Assembly: GCF_014636275.1 (NCBI RefSeq)
Contig: NZ_BMEB01000003.1
Coordinates: 62,001 to 126,000 of the forward strand
Source: Cellulomonas carbonis
GTDB lineage: Bacteria > Actinomycetota > Actinomycetes > Actinomycetales > Cellulomonadaceae
Direction: 5' to 3'
DNA length: 64,000 nt
The notes beneath the pieces are model-generated. The model saw only the letters and a list, made by a program, of their open reading frames with translations, had not been told where the DNA came from and did no database searches. The translations under genes and the position numbers were made by a program. This document shows positions 32,524 to 39,608 of the stretch, in pieces. Position 1 is the first letter of the stretch; each line of letters starts with the position of its first letter.

Positions 32524-32901
32524 TCAGTGCCCCGCGTGCTGCGTCTCGTGCTCGGCGATCTGGCGGCGGACGTCGTCCATGTCGAGCTCCTTGACCGCGG
32601 TGATGATCTGCTCGAGGGCCTGCGCGGGCAGCGCACCCGGCTCGTTGTAGACCATGACGCCCTCGCGGAAGACCATGAGGGTCGGGATGGACGAGATGCC
32701 GGCCTGCGCGGACAGGGCCTGCTCGGCCTCGGTGTCGACCTTGCCGAAGACGACGTCGGGGTGCATCTCGGACGCCTTCTCGAACACGGGCGCGAACATG
32801 CGGCACGGGCCGCACCACGCGGCCCAGAAGTCGACGAGGACGATGTCGTTCTCCTCGACGGTCTGCATGAACGTCGCGCCGGTCAGGGTGGTGGTGGCCA
32901 T
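32524..32901 (-). CDS. Thioredoxin
   Basis: A 125-residue thioredoxin with active site WAAWCGPCR, the cis-Pro segment SSIPTLMVFREG, and a C-terminal His-containing tail (RRQIAEHETQHAGH) that could bind metal. It reduces disulfides in the cytoplasm. It is first in an operon with DUF302 and YgaP-like genes, and a CsoR/CstR-type palindrome lies 20 bp before its start codon, so it is likely induced by copper or reactive sulfur rather than constitutive. Confidence 0.95.
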   Translation of the reverse strand: MATTTLTGATFMQTVEENDIVLVDFWAAWCGPCRMFAPVFEKASEMHPDVVFGKVDTEAEQALSAQAGISSIPTLMVFREGVMVYNEPGALPAQALEQIITAVKELDMDDVRRQIAEHETQHAGH

Positions 32902-32921
32902 GGGTTCCTCTCGGTCGTTGA

Positions 32922-32937
32922 ATACCCTCCGGGGTAT
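32922..32937. promoter_or_regulatory. CsoR/CstR-family operator, site 1
   Basis: ATACCCTCCGGGGTAT, an almost perfect palindrome of the ATACCCC...GGGGTAT type bound by CsoR (Cu+) and CstR (persulfide) repressors. It is upstream of the thioredoxin gene. No csoR/cstR gene is in the window. Confidence 0.8.
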
Positions 32938-32988
32938 ACAACGTACGGCTGGCGGCGGTATTCCGCGCGGGGTCTCGGGTCCCCCCTG

Positions 32989-33050
32989 GTCGAGGTAAGA
33001 GTTCGCGTCGGCGAGTCGCGCGACTCGCCGACGCGAACCCTGATCTCGAC
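32989..33050. repeat. Long palindromic element, copy B (62 bp)
   Basis: Two 31-bp arms around the core GAGTCGCGCGACTC. The inner 19 bases of each arm (GTTCGCGTCGGCGAGTCGC on the left) are perfectly complementary, and the outer part (GTCGAG...CTCGAC) has three or four mismatches. It has the same middle-arm subtype (TTCGCGTCGG) as copy A. Confidence 0.95.
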
Positions 33051-33120
33051 GGAGCGGGGGTGCGGGTGGGGTGCGGGTGGGGGTGTGGGTGGGGGTGCGG
33101 GGGTAGGTGGTGTGGGGTGC
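33051..33120 (+). repeat. G-rich simple repeat next to palindrome B
   Basis: About 70 bp built of GGGTGC/GGGTGGGG/GGGTGT units on the + strand, with many runs of three to five G spaced by one to three bases; a G-quadruplex is possible. It extends to the stop codon of the rhodanese gene. Confidence 0.8.
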
Positions 33121-33123
33121 GGG

Positions 33124-33501
33124 TCAGCGGCGGACGGTGCCGCCGGCGGCCTGCCAGGCGCCGATGCCGCCCGAGAGGCTCGTCGCCTGGAAGCCCGCGG
33201 CGCGCAGCTGCTTGGCTGCGGTGCGCGAGCGCATCCCGGACGCGCACATGACGACGACGGGCGTCTCGGCGCGCAGGCGGCGCGACGCCTTGTCGAGCTC
33301 GCCGAGCGGCGCGTGGACCGCCTGCGGCGCGTGCCCCGTCTTCCACTCGCTGCGCTCGCGGACGTCGATCAGCGCCGCGCCGTCACGGACCAGCTCGATC
33401 GCGCGGGCTGCGTCGACCGTCGTCGGCAGGCCGCCGTCGTCGTCACCGCGGCCGAGGAGCCGGCGCAGGCGGCCGAGGAGGGTCGTGTCGGGGGTGGGCA
33501 T
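33124..33501 (-). CDS. Rhodanese-like sulfurtransferase
   Basis: A 125-residue single-domain rhodanese. The active-site loop is VVVMCASGMRSRTAA with catalytic Cys; CH2-like LIDVRERSEWKTGHAPQAVHAPLGEL precedes it and GGIGAWQAAGG ends the domain. It accepts sulfane sulfur (persulfide or thiosulfate). The N-terminal 30 residues are basic. A CsoR/CstR-type palindrome lies 68 bp upstream of the start, so it is in the same regulon as the thioredoxin operon and the copper ATPase. ATG 33501 is the start; an open extension to 33591 would run over the operator. Confidence 0.92.
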   Translation of the reverse strand: MPTPDTTLLGRLRRLLGRGDDDGGLPTTVDAARAIELVRDGAALIDVRERSEWKTGHAPQAVHAPLGELDKASRRLRAETPVVVMCASGMRSRTAAKQLRAAGFQATSLSGGIGAWQAAGGTVRR

Positions 33502-33568
33502 GGGGCGGGCCTCCGGGGGTCGCTGGGGGTGGGTGGGTGCGCGCCGTGTCGTCGGCTGCGGTACGACG

Positions 33569-33584
33569 ATACCCCCGGGGGTAT
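33569..33584. promoter_or_regulatory. CsoR/CstR-family operator, site 2
   Basis: ATACCCCCGGGGGTAT is a perfect 16-bp palindrome in the divergent region between the rhodanese gene and copB. Confidence 0.85.
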
Positions 33585-33636
33585 CCGCCATGCGAGTCCA
33601 CCGTGGTTCCGCGGCGCCGACGGCCGACGGGCCGGG

Positions 33637-33657
33637 TCGATGAAGACTCGATGAAGG
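33637..33657. promoter_or_regulatory. 11-bp direct repeat (probable response-regulator site) before copB
   Basis: TCGATGAAG occurs at 33637-33645 and again at 33648-33656, an 11-bp period. OmpR-family regulators typically bind such tandem half-sites. Related repeats lie at 38791, 41073 and 41841. Confidence 0.65.
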
Positions 33658-33704
33658 CGCGTGCGATCGGGAAGCGTCGGGCGGGCGGCGGTGTTCAGCA
33701 CGAC

Positions 33705-33721
33705 ATACCCCGGCGGGGTAT
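33705..33721. promoter_or_regulatory. CsoR/CstR-family operator, site 3
   Basis: ATACCCCGGCGGGGTAT, a 17-bp palindrome with one central base, 19 bp before the copB start codon; it would cover the promoter or leader of copB. Confidence 0.85.
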
Positions 33722-33740
33722 CCGAGAGGAGCTGAGGACG

Positions 33741-35873
33741 ATGAGCCACCACACCGAGCACACGGGCCGGGCGGCCGAGCAGCGCGGCCCGCGAGCCGCC
33801 GAGGCGGCGCCGCACGGAGGCCACGGCGACCACGGTGACCACGGAGGCCACGGAGGCCACGGCGCCGCTGTCCAGCACGCGGGTCACGGCAACGCGGGTC
33901 ACGGGGACCACGCGGCGCGCTTCCGCGACCGGTTCTGGCTGAGCCTCGTGCTCGCGGTCCCGGTCGTCCTGTTCAGCGAGATGTTCGCCCACCTCCTCGG
34001 CTACGTGCCGCCCGCGTTCCCCGGCTCGACGTGGGTGTCACCCGTGCTCGGGACCGTGGTCTACCTCTACGGCGGGTGGCCCTTCCTCACGGGCGCGCTC
34101 GTCGAGGCGCGGTCCCGCCGCCCCGGGATGATGCTCCTCGTCTCGCTCGCGATCACCGTCGCGTTCCTCGCCTCGTGGGCGACCACGCTCGGCGCGGCCA
34201 CCGGCCTCGACTTCTGGTGGGAGCTCGCGCTCCTCGTCGTGATCATGCTGCTCGGGCACTGGCTCGAGATGCGTGCGCTCGGCGCCGCGTCCGGTGCGCT
34301 CGACGCGCTCGCCGCCCTCCTGCCCGACCTCGCCGAGGTGGTCACCGACGGCGGCACGACCGAGGTGCCGCTCGACCGGCTCCGCACGGGCGACGTCGTC
34401 CTGGTCCGGGCCGGTGGCCGGGTCCCCGCCGACGGCGTCGTCGTCGACGGCAGCGCGCACGTCGACGAGGCGATGATCACGGGCGAGTCCAAGGCCGTCC
34501 GCCGGGCGGTCGGCGACACCGTGGTCGGCGGCACCGTCTCGACCGACTCGACGCTGCGCGTGCGCGTGACGGCGATCGGCGCCGACACCGCGCTCGCGGG
34601 CATCCAGCGCCTGGTCGCGGACGCGCAGGCGTCGGCGTCACGCGCGCAGGCGCTCGCGGACCGCGCTGCGGGCTTCCTGTTCTGGTTCGCGCTCGCGGCC
34701 GGAGTGCTCACGTTCGCCGCGTGGGCCGCCCTCGGTGACATGCCCGACGCCGTCGAGCGCACCGTGACGGTCCTCGTGATCGCGTGCCCCCACGCGCTCG
34801 GCCTCGCCATCCCGCTCGTCATCGCGATCTCGACCGAGCGCGCCGCGCGCGCCGGGCTGCTGGTCAAGGACCGCCTCGCCCTCGAGCGCATGCGCACGGT
34901 CGACACGGTCCTGTTCGACAAGACCGGCACCCTCACGGTCGGCCGCCCGACGGTCACCGACGTCGCGGGCGCGGACGGCTGGGACGACGACGTCGTCCTG
35001 GGTCTCGCGGCCGCGGTCGAGGCGGACAGCGAGCACCCGGTCGCGCGGGCCGTCGTCCGGGCCGGCGAGCGCGTCGCCCACCCGGTCGCGACGGGTCTGG
35101 AGACCCTCGCGGGGCGTGGTGTGCGCGCCGAGGTCGAGGGCCGCACCGTGCACGTCGGCGGGCCCGCCCTGCTCGCCGAGCTCGGGGTCGCGGCACCGGA
35201 GGCGCTCGACGTCGTGACCGCCCCGTGGGCCGCCCGGGGCGCGTCGGTGCTGCACGTCGTGCGCGACGGTGCGGTGGTCGGTGCGCTCGCGGTGCAGGAC
35301 GCCATCCGTCCCGAGTCGCGCGAGGCCGTCGCGGCCCTGCGTCGTCGCGGCGTCCAGGTCGCGATGGTCACGGGCGACGCGCGCAACGTCGCCGAGGCGG
35401 TCGCGGCCGACCTGGGGATCGACGAGGTGTTCGCGCAGGTCCTGCCGGCCGACAAGCACGCGAAGGTCGCCGAGCTCCAGGCGCGCGGCCGTCGTGTCGC
35501 CGCCGTGGGCGACGGCCTCAACGACAGCCCGGCCCTCGCGGCGGCCGACGTCGGCATCGCGATCGGGGCGGGCACGGACGTCGCGGTCGAGTCGGCGGGC
35601 GTCGTGCTCGCGTCGGACGACCCGCGCGGGGTCGTCGCGGCGATCGAGCTGTCGCGGGCGTCCTATCGCAAGATGTGGCAGAACCTCGCCTGGGCCACGG
35701 GCTACAACCTCGTGGCGATCCCGCTCGCGGCGGGCGTCCTCGCATGGGCCGGGTTCGTGCTCTCGCCCGCGGTGGGTGCGGTGCTCATGAGCGCCTCGAC
35801 CGTCGTCGTCGCGCTCAACGCGCAGCTCCTGCGCCGGCTCGACCTGGACCCCGCCCGCGTCGCGGCCCGCTGA
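33741..35873 (+). CDS. copB: Copper-exporting P-type ATPase, CopB type
   Basis: A 710-residue P1B-type ATPase in the inner membrane. Landmarks: CPH metal motif in VLVIACPHALGLAIPL (the CPH form defines the CopB group), phosphorylation motif FDKTGTLTVG, TGES loop in MITGESKAV, HP motif SEHPVARAV and hinge GDGLNDSPAL. There is no CxxC metal-binding domain; instead residues about 25-55 are a His/Gly-rich tail (HGGHGDHGDHGGHGGHG), as usual for CopB. Start ATG 33741 follows GAGGAGCTGAGGACG. Two operators of different types lie upstream, so both a CsoR/CstR repressor and the local response regulator may act on it. Confidence 0.95.
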   Translation: MSHHTEHTGRAAEQRGPRAAEAAPHGGHGDHGDHGGHGGHGAAVQHAGHGNAGHGDHAARFRDRFWLSLVLAVPVVLFSEMFAHLLGYVPPAFPGSTWVSPVLGTVVYLYGGWPFLTGALVEARSRRPGMMLLVSLAITVAFLASWATTLGAATGLDFWWELALLVVIMLLGHWLEMRALGAASGALDALAALLPDLAEVVTDGGTTEVPLDRLRTGDVVLVRAGGRVPADGVVVDGSAHVDEAMITGESKAVRRAVGDTVVGGTVSTDSTLRVRVTAIGADTALAGIQRLVADAQASASRAQALADRAAGFLFWFALAAGVLTFAAWAALGDMPDAVERTVTVLVIACPHALGLAIPLVIAISTERAARAGLLVKDRLALERMRTVDTVLFDKTGTLTVGRPTVTDVAGADGWDDDVVLGLAAAVEADSEHPVARAVVRAGERVAHPVATGLETLAGRGVRAEVEGRTVHVGGPALLAELGVAAPEALDVVTAPWAARGASVLHVVRDGAVVGALAVQDAIRPESREAVAALRRRGVQVAMVTGDARNVAEAVAADLGIDEVFAQVLPADKHAKVAELQARGRRVAAVGDGLNDSPALAAADVGIAIGAGTDVAVESAGVVLASDDPRGVVAAIELSRASYRKMWQNLAWATGYNLVAIPLAAGVLAWAGFVLSPAVGAVLMSASTVVVALNAQLLRRLDLDPARVAAR

Positions 35874-35902
35874 GGCCGACGACGACGGCGCCGCTCGACG
35901 AC

Positions 35903-35941
35903 GCACGGAGGGCCGCCGCGGATCGCGGCGGCCCTCCGTGC
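35903..35941. terminator. Strong bidirectional terminator between copB and the DUF305 gene
   Basis: A perfect 18-bp stem (GCACGGAGGGCCGCCGCG, 35903-35920, and its complement 35924-35941) with a three-base loop, placed between convergent genes. Confidence 0.92.
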
Positions 35942-35961
35942 TGCTCCGGGTGAGCGCGCGG

Positions 35962-36588
35962 TCACAGGCCCTCGAGCATCTCCTCCATCTCGGCGATCTC
36001 CGCCCTCTGGTCCTCGATGATCGTCTCGCTCAGCTCGAGCGCCTCGGGGTTGACGCCATCCTCGAGGTGCTCCTCCGCCATCTCGATCGCGCCACGGTGG
36101 TGCGCGGCCATGAGGTCGAGGAAGCTCCGGTCGAAGTCGGTGCCCTCGAGCTCGGACAGGGAGCCCATGGCCTCGTCCTGGTCCATGCCCTCCATGTCCA
36201 TGCCGCCGTGGTCCATGCCGGACATGTCGGCGTCGCCCGCCGGGTCCTCGCCCCACGCGTCGAGCCAGTCGGACATGAGCTCGATCTCGGGGCCCTGCGC
36301 GGCCGAGATCCGCTCGGCCAGGGCGACGACGTCGGGCGACTCCGCCCGCTCGACCGCGAGGTCGGCCATCTCGACCGCACCCTCGTGGTGGATGATCATC
36401 ATCTGCGCGAACTGGGTGTCCGCGTCGTTGTGCTCGGTCGCCGCGGCGTCCGAGCCGGCCTGCGCGTCCTGCGACGAGGACGTCGACGCGGGCGCCTCGT
36501 CGGCGTCGCCCGCGCAGGCGGTCAGGGTGGCGGCCAGCGCCAGGGCGCTCGCGGTCGCGGCGAGCCGTCGGCGGGTGGTGGTCGTCAT
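35962..36588 (-). CDS. DUF305-domain lipoprotein
   Basis: A 208-residue secreted lipoprotein: a signal peptide ending in the lipobox LTACAG (about residue 25), a Ser/Ala-rich spacer, then the DUF305 four-helix fold with HHEGAVEMADLAVE and AAHHRGAIEMAEEHLEDG repeats. Between them is a Met/His/Asp segment (MSGMDHGGMDMEGMDQDEAM) that looks like an extracytoplasmic copper-binding site. DUF305 proteins are common in copper-resistance clusters. It starts at ATG 36588. Confidence 0.92.
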   Translation of the reverse strand: MTTTTRRRLAATASALALAATLTACAGDADEAPASTSSSQDAQAGSDAAATEHNDADTQFAQMMIIHHEGAVEMADLAVERAESPDVVALAERISAAQGPEIELMSDWLDAWGEDPAGDADMSGMDHGGMDMEGMDQDEAMGSLSELEGTDFDRSFLDLMAAHHRGAIEMAEEHLEDGVNPEALELSETIIEDQRAEIAEMEEMLEGL

Positions 36589-36656
36589 GTGGTTCTCCCA
36601 GGAGGTGGTGGGTGCGCGGCCGGTGCCGTGAGTCCACGGCACCGGCCGGTCCGGTG

Positions 36657-36788
36657 TCAGGGTGCCGCGGTGGTGGAGCAGCAGCCGTCGGTGCGCGTCG
36701 CGCCTGCGCCGCAGCAGCCGTCGGACGTGGTCGTCGTGGTGTCGCTGGTCTGCGTGGTCGCGCTCGTCGTGTCGCGGCAACAGCCCAT
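36657..36788 (-). CDS. 43-residue Cys-Cys-rich peptide
   Basis: A short gene with a good ribosome site (GAGGAG seven bases before ATG 36788). The product has three Cys-Cys pairs (MGCCRD at the start, SDGCCGAG in the middle, TDGCCSTT near the end) joined by Thr/Ser-rich linkers (TSATTQTSDTTTTTS), and ends in TAAP. It has no membrane segment. Six thiols in 43 residues suggest a small soluble Cu(I) or As(III)/thiophilic metal chelator, like a minimal metallothionein; that is inference. It lies between the TlpA-like gene and the DUF305 gene on the same strand, with gaps of 43 and 68 bp. Confidence 0.7.
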   Translation of the reverse strand: MGCCRDTTSATTQTSDTTTTTSDGCCGAGATRTDGCCSTTAAP

Positions 36789-36831
36789 GGTGCACTCCTC
36801 GGTCGGGGTGGTCGAACGGTGGGGTCGGTGG

Positions 36832-37443
36832 TCAGAGCCGGCTGGTGACCTCCTCGAGGAGGGCGGACGGGGCGAGCCACATCGACGGGTAGCTGCCCTG
36901 CCAGAGCTGGTCGCCGTCGGGGTCGACGAGCACGAAGCCGTGACCCGGCAGCCCCTCGTGCATGCCCGTGCCGAGCGTCCCGTACGCCTCGGAGACCGTG
37001 CCGTCGTCGAGCAGGAACGGCGCCTCGACGCCCAGGCGCTCGCGGTCGGCGTTGATCTGGTCCGCGGTGTTCATGACGATCGGCAGCACGGTGATCCCGG
37101 CCTCGGCGAACGCCGGGTCCTTCTCGATCTCGGCCATCTGGACCAGGCACGAGTCGCAGCCGGCGCCCTCGTTGAAGTAGAGGACGACGGGCTCGCCGCG
37201 GAAGTCCGAGAGCGAGACGGTCCCTCCCTCGGACGTGGGGAGCGTGAAGTCGGGGGCCCGGCCCGTGGCCTCGGTCGTCGTCGGGCGTGAGGTGAGGAGC
37301 CCGACGGCGACGAGGACGCCGACGACGACGAGGCCGACGAGCCACGCGACCGCGCCGAGGCGCTGGCGCCGTCCGTCGGGAGCGGGTGGGGGCGCGGCGG
37401 GCTCCTGCGCGGCGAGGCGGCGGGTGGCGGATCCGGAGGTCAT
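36832..37443 (-). CDS. TlpA/redoxin-like membrane-anchored thioredoxin protein
   Basis: A 203-residue protein: a cytoplasmic Pro/Ala-rich start, one membrane helix (VAWLVGLVVVGVLVAVGLLTS, about residue 30-50), and an extracytoplasmic redoxin domain (APDFTLPTSEGGTVSLSDFRG, then VVLYFNEGAGCDSCLVQMAEIE with a CxxC pair). The active site GCDSC differs from the WCxxC of typical TlpA. Together with the CcdA-like protein, whose stop overlaps this start (ATGA), it would form an outside disulfide-reducing pathway fed from cytoplasmic thioredoxin. Confidence 0.88.
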   Translation of the reverse strand: MTSGSATRRLAAQEPAAPPPAPDGRRQRLGAVAWLVGLVVVGVLVAVGLLTSRPTTTEATGRAPDFTLPTSEGGTVSLSDFRGEPVVLYFNEGAGCDSCLVQMAEIEKDPAFAEAGITVLPIVMNTADQINADRERLGVEAPFLLDDGTVSEAYGTLGTGMHEGLPGHGFVLVDPDGDQLWQGSYPSMWLAPSALLEEVTSRL

Positions 37444-38444
37444 GACGTCGTCTCTTCCGTGCGCGGGGTGGCGTGGCAGGAGGGGGTCGGTGCGTCGTCG
37501 GTCGGAGCCGACGTCGTGTCGGTGGTGGCCGTCGTGGCCGTCGTGGCCGTCGTGGTCCGTGCCGCGGCCGCGCCACCTCCCGGCCGGCGGCGGTCGACGA
37601 GGGTCGCCAGGACGAAGACCGCTGCGACCACGAGCAGCGCCACGGCCTGGAGCGGCTCGGGCACGGGGGCGAGGACGTCCTGGACGCCAGCGAACACGTC
37701 CGTCAGCGCGCGGCTCGCGGAGTCCTGGAACGCGCTGCCGCCCGTCATGTCGGTGCTGCCGGCGAGCGCGATGACGGCGACGCCCATGATCGCGAAGCCC
37801 ACCGCGACCGCCACGTTGACCGTGTTGGTCACGAGCGTCCGGCCGGCGACGCCGAGACGGACCGGCCTGGCGCGGAGCAGGCCGCGCTCGCCGAGCCGCG
37901 CGCGGTCCCACACGAGCGCCATGACGAAGAGCGGGAACACCATGCCGAACACGTACGCGAGCCCCAGCGCGAGACCGCCGACCGCCGAGCCGGACAGCAC
38001 CGACAGCGTCATGACGCCGGCGAGCACGGGCGCACAGCACGACGACGCGATGCCCGAGAAGACGCCGAGGGCGAAGAAGCTCGCGGTGTCGCCGCGCGTG
38101 GTGTCGGGCGCGCGCACGAACGACGGCAGCGACCACATGCGTCCCGAGAGCGCGAGGCCGGCGAGGGCGATCATGAGGAGCCCGCCCGCCCAGTACAGGG
38201 GCGCGTGGTAGCGGGCGATCGCGCCGGCCAGCAGCCCCATCCCGAGCGTGATCGGGACGAGCACCACCGCGAGCCCCGCGGCGAACACGAACGTCAGCGG
38301 CAGGAGCCGCCAGCGCGCGTTCTTCACCGCACCCGCGAGGTACGACGGCGCGAGGAACACGATGCAGCAGGGCGCGAAGAGCGCGACACCCCCCGCGAAG
38401 AACGCGGCGAGGATGCTGCCGGTGGCGAGCAGCTCGCTGCCCAT
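37440..38444 (-). CDS. CcdA-like disulfide-transfer membrane protein
   Basis: A 334-residue polytopic protein with about six helices and the CcdA/DsbD duplicated Cys helices: LFAPCCIVFLAPSYLAGAVK (about residue 25) and GIASSCCAPVLAGVMTLS (about 135). Each has a Cys-Cys pair rather than a single Cys. The C-terminal 45 residues are Thr/Ala-rich. It carries electrons across the membrane to extracytoplasmic redoxins, here probably the TlpA-like partner encoded next. Its start shares one base with the stop of the preceding gene (TGATG). Confidence 0.88.
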   Translation of the reverse strand: MGSELLATGSILAAFFAGGVALFAPCCIVFLAPSYLAGAVKNARWRLLPLTFVFAAGLAVVLVPITLGMGLLAGAIARYHAPLYWAGGLLMIALAGLALSGRMWSLPSFVRAPDTTRGDTASFFALGVFSGIASSCCAPVLAGVMTLSVLSGSAVGGLALGLAYVFGMVFPLFVMALVWDRARLGERGLLRARPVRLGVAGRTLVTNTVNVAVAVGFAIMGVAVIALAGSTDMTGGSAFQDSASRALTDVFAGVQDVLAPVPEPLQAVALLVVAAVFVLATLVDRRRPGGGAAAARTTTATTATTATTDTTSAPTDDAPTPSCHATPRTEETTS

Positions 38445-38725
38445 CAGGCACCGACCGCCGTCGTCGCCGTGCGGGCGGCGAGCGCCTTGGCGAGCTTGCG
38501 GCGCGGGAGCCGGCCCGAGGAGAAGAAGTCGCCGTCGAGCAGGACGAGCGGGTTCATCGCGGGCCGGTGCTCGGCGACGAGCGCACGACCCTCGTCGGTC
38601 CCGACATCGACCAGGCGGATGCTGAGCGGCACCTCGCGGGCGAGGTCGGCGAGCGCCTGCTCCGCGTCGTGGCAGAAGTGGCACGCGGGGGACTGCACGA
38701 CGGTGACGACGGGCGGGGTGGGCAT
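38444..38725 (-). CDS. Small thioredoxin/glutaredoxin-like protein
   Basis: A 93-residue redox protein with VVQSPACHFCHDAEQAL (CHFC active site) and NPLVLLDGDFFSSGRLPRRKLAKAL. It is the cytoplasmic or membrane-proximal first step of the three-gene operon with the CcdA-like and TlpA-like genes. The rest of the fold (beta-alpha-beta) is normal for glutaredoxin-like proteins. ATG 38725. Confidence 0.85.
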   Translation of the reverse strand: MPTPPVVTVVQSPACHFCHDAEQALADLAREVPLSIRLVDVGTDEGRALVAEHRPAMNPLVLLDGDFFSSGRLPRRKLAKALAARTATTAVGA

Positions 38726-38790
38726 CGGGCGCTCCTCGGCTGGGCTGACACCACAGGTTCGGCAGTGCGCCCCGAAGCGACGACCGACGT

Positions 38791-38810
38791 CCGGTCAAGG
38801 TTCGATGAAG
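38791..38810. promoter_or_regulatory. Direct-repeat site upstream of the response-regulator gene
   Basis: TCGATGAAG at 38802-38810 and a degenerate copy CCGGTCAAG 11 bp before it (38791-38799, 6/9 matches). Its position about 50 bp before the regulator start suggests autoregulation, or control of the divergent redox operon. Confidence 0.5.
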
Positions 38811-38858
38811 CCCGCGGCGTCCGGCTCCGCACCGGCCCGGGTCACCCAAGATGGACCC

Positions 38859-39608
38859 GTGAGCACCGCACCCGCAGCCCCACCCGCCGGCACGGACGGG
38901 GCGGCACGTCGCGCCGTCGTCGTCGACGACGAGCAGCCGCTCGCGCGACTCGTCGCCGGCTACCTCGAGCGCGACGGCTACGCGACGACCGTCTGCCACC
39001 ACGGTGCCGAGGCGGTCGAGGTGCTGCGCGAGGTCGACCCGGACGTCGTCGTGCTCGACCTGGGGCTCCCGGGCCTGGACGGCGTCGAGGTGTGCCGCCG
39101 GCTGCGGACGTTCTCCGACTGCTACGTCGTGATGCTCACCGCGCGCGCCGAGGAGGTGGACACCCTGATCGGCCTGTCGGTCGGCGCCGACGACTACATG
39201 ACCAAGCCGTTCAGCCCGCGCGAGCTCATGGCGCGCGTCGCGGCGCTCATGCGCCGTCCGCGCCGGGCCCCGACGGTGGGTGCGGCGGCCGTCCCTGCCG
39301 CGCAGCTGCTCGAGGTAGGCGACCTGCGGATCGACGTCGACGCGCGGGACGTGCACCTCGGCGACCGTGCGGTGCCCCTGACGCGGACCGAGTTCGACGT
39401 GCTCGCGACGCTCGCAGGGCGGCCGGGGCGCGTGTTCAGCCGACGCGCGCTCATCGACGCGGTGTGGGGACCGGGCTGGGTGGGCGACGAGCACCTCGTC
39501 GACGTCCACGTCCTGCACGTGCGCCAGAAGCTCGGCGACACGGTCGACGCGCAGCGCTACGTGCGGACCGTCCGGGGGGTCGGCTACCGGATCGGCACGG
39601 GCGCGTGA
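38859..39608 (+). CDS. OmpR-family response regulator
   Basis: A 249-residue two-domain regulator: receiver (AVVVDDEQPLARLVAGYL; phospho-acceptor Asp in VVVLDLGLPG; Lys in DDYMTKPFSP) and winged helix (LTRTEFDVLATLAGRPGRVFSRRAL, HVLHVRQKLGD, VRTVRGVGYRIG). It is the output of the histidine kinase whose GTG start overlaps its stop (GTGA). Its placement inside a copper/thiol cluster and the direct repeats upstream of four local genes suggest it controls the island. Start GTG 38859. Confidence 0.95.
   Translation: MSTAPAAPPAGTDGAARRAVVVDDEQPLARLVAGYLERDGYATTVCHHGAEAVEVLREVDPDVVVLDLGLPGLDGVEVCRRLRTFSDCYVVMLTARAEEVDTLIGLSVGADDYMTKPFSPRELMARVAALMRRPRRAPTVGAAAVPAAQLLEVGDLRIDVDARDVHLGDRAVPLTRTEFDVLATLAGRPGRVFSRRALIDAVWGPGWVGDEHLVDVHVLHVRQKLGDTVDAQRYVRTVRGVGYRIGTGA

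Noticed and set aside
32989-33050. Palindrome B as a simple intrinsic terminator of the rhodanese gene
   Set aside because: It is downstream of the rhodanese gene and might terminate it, but its repeat family, length and copies elsewhere (one beside a gene start) do not fit a dedicated terminator.
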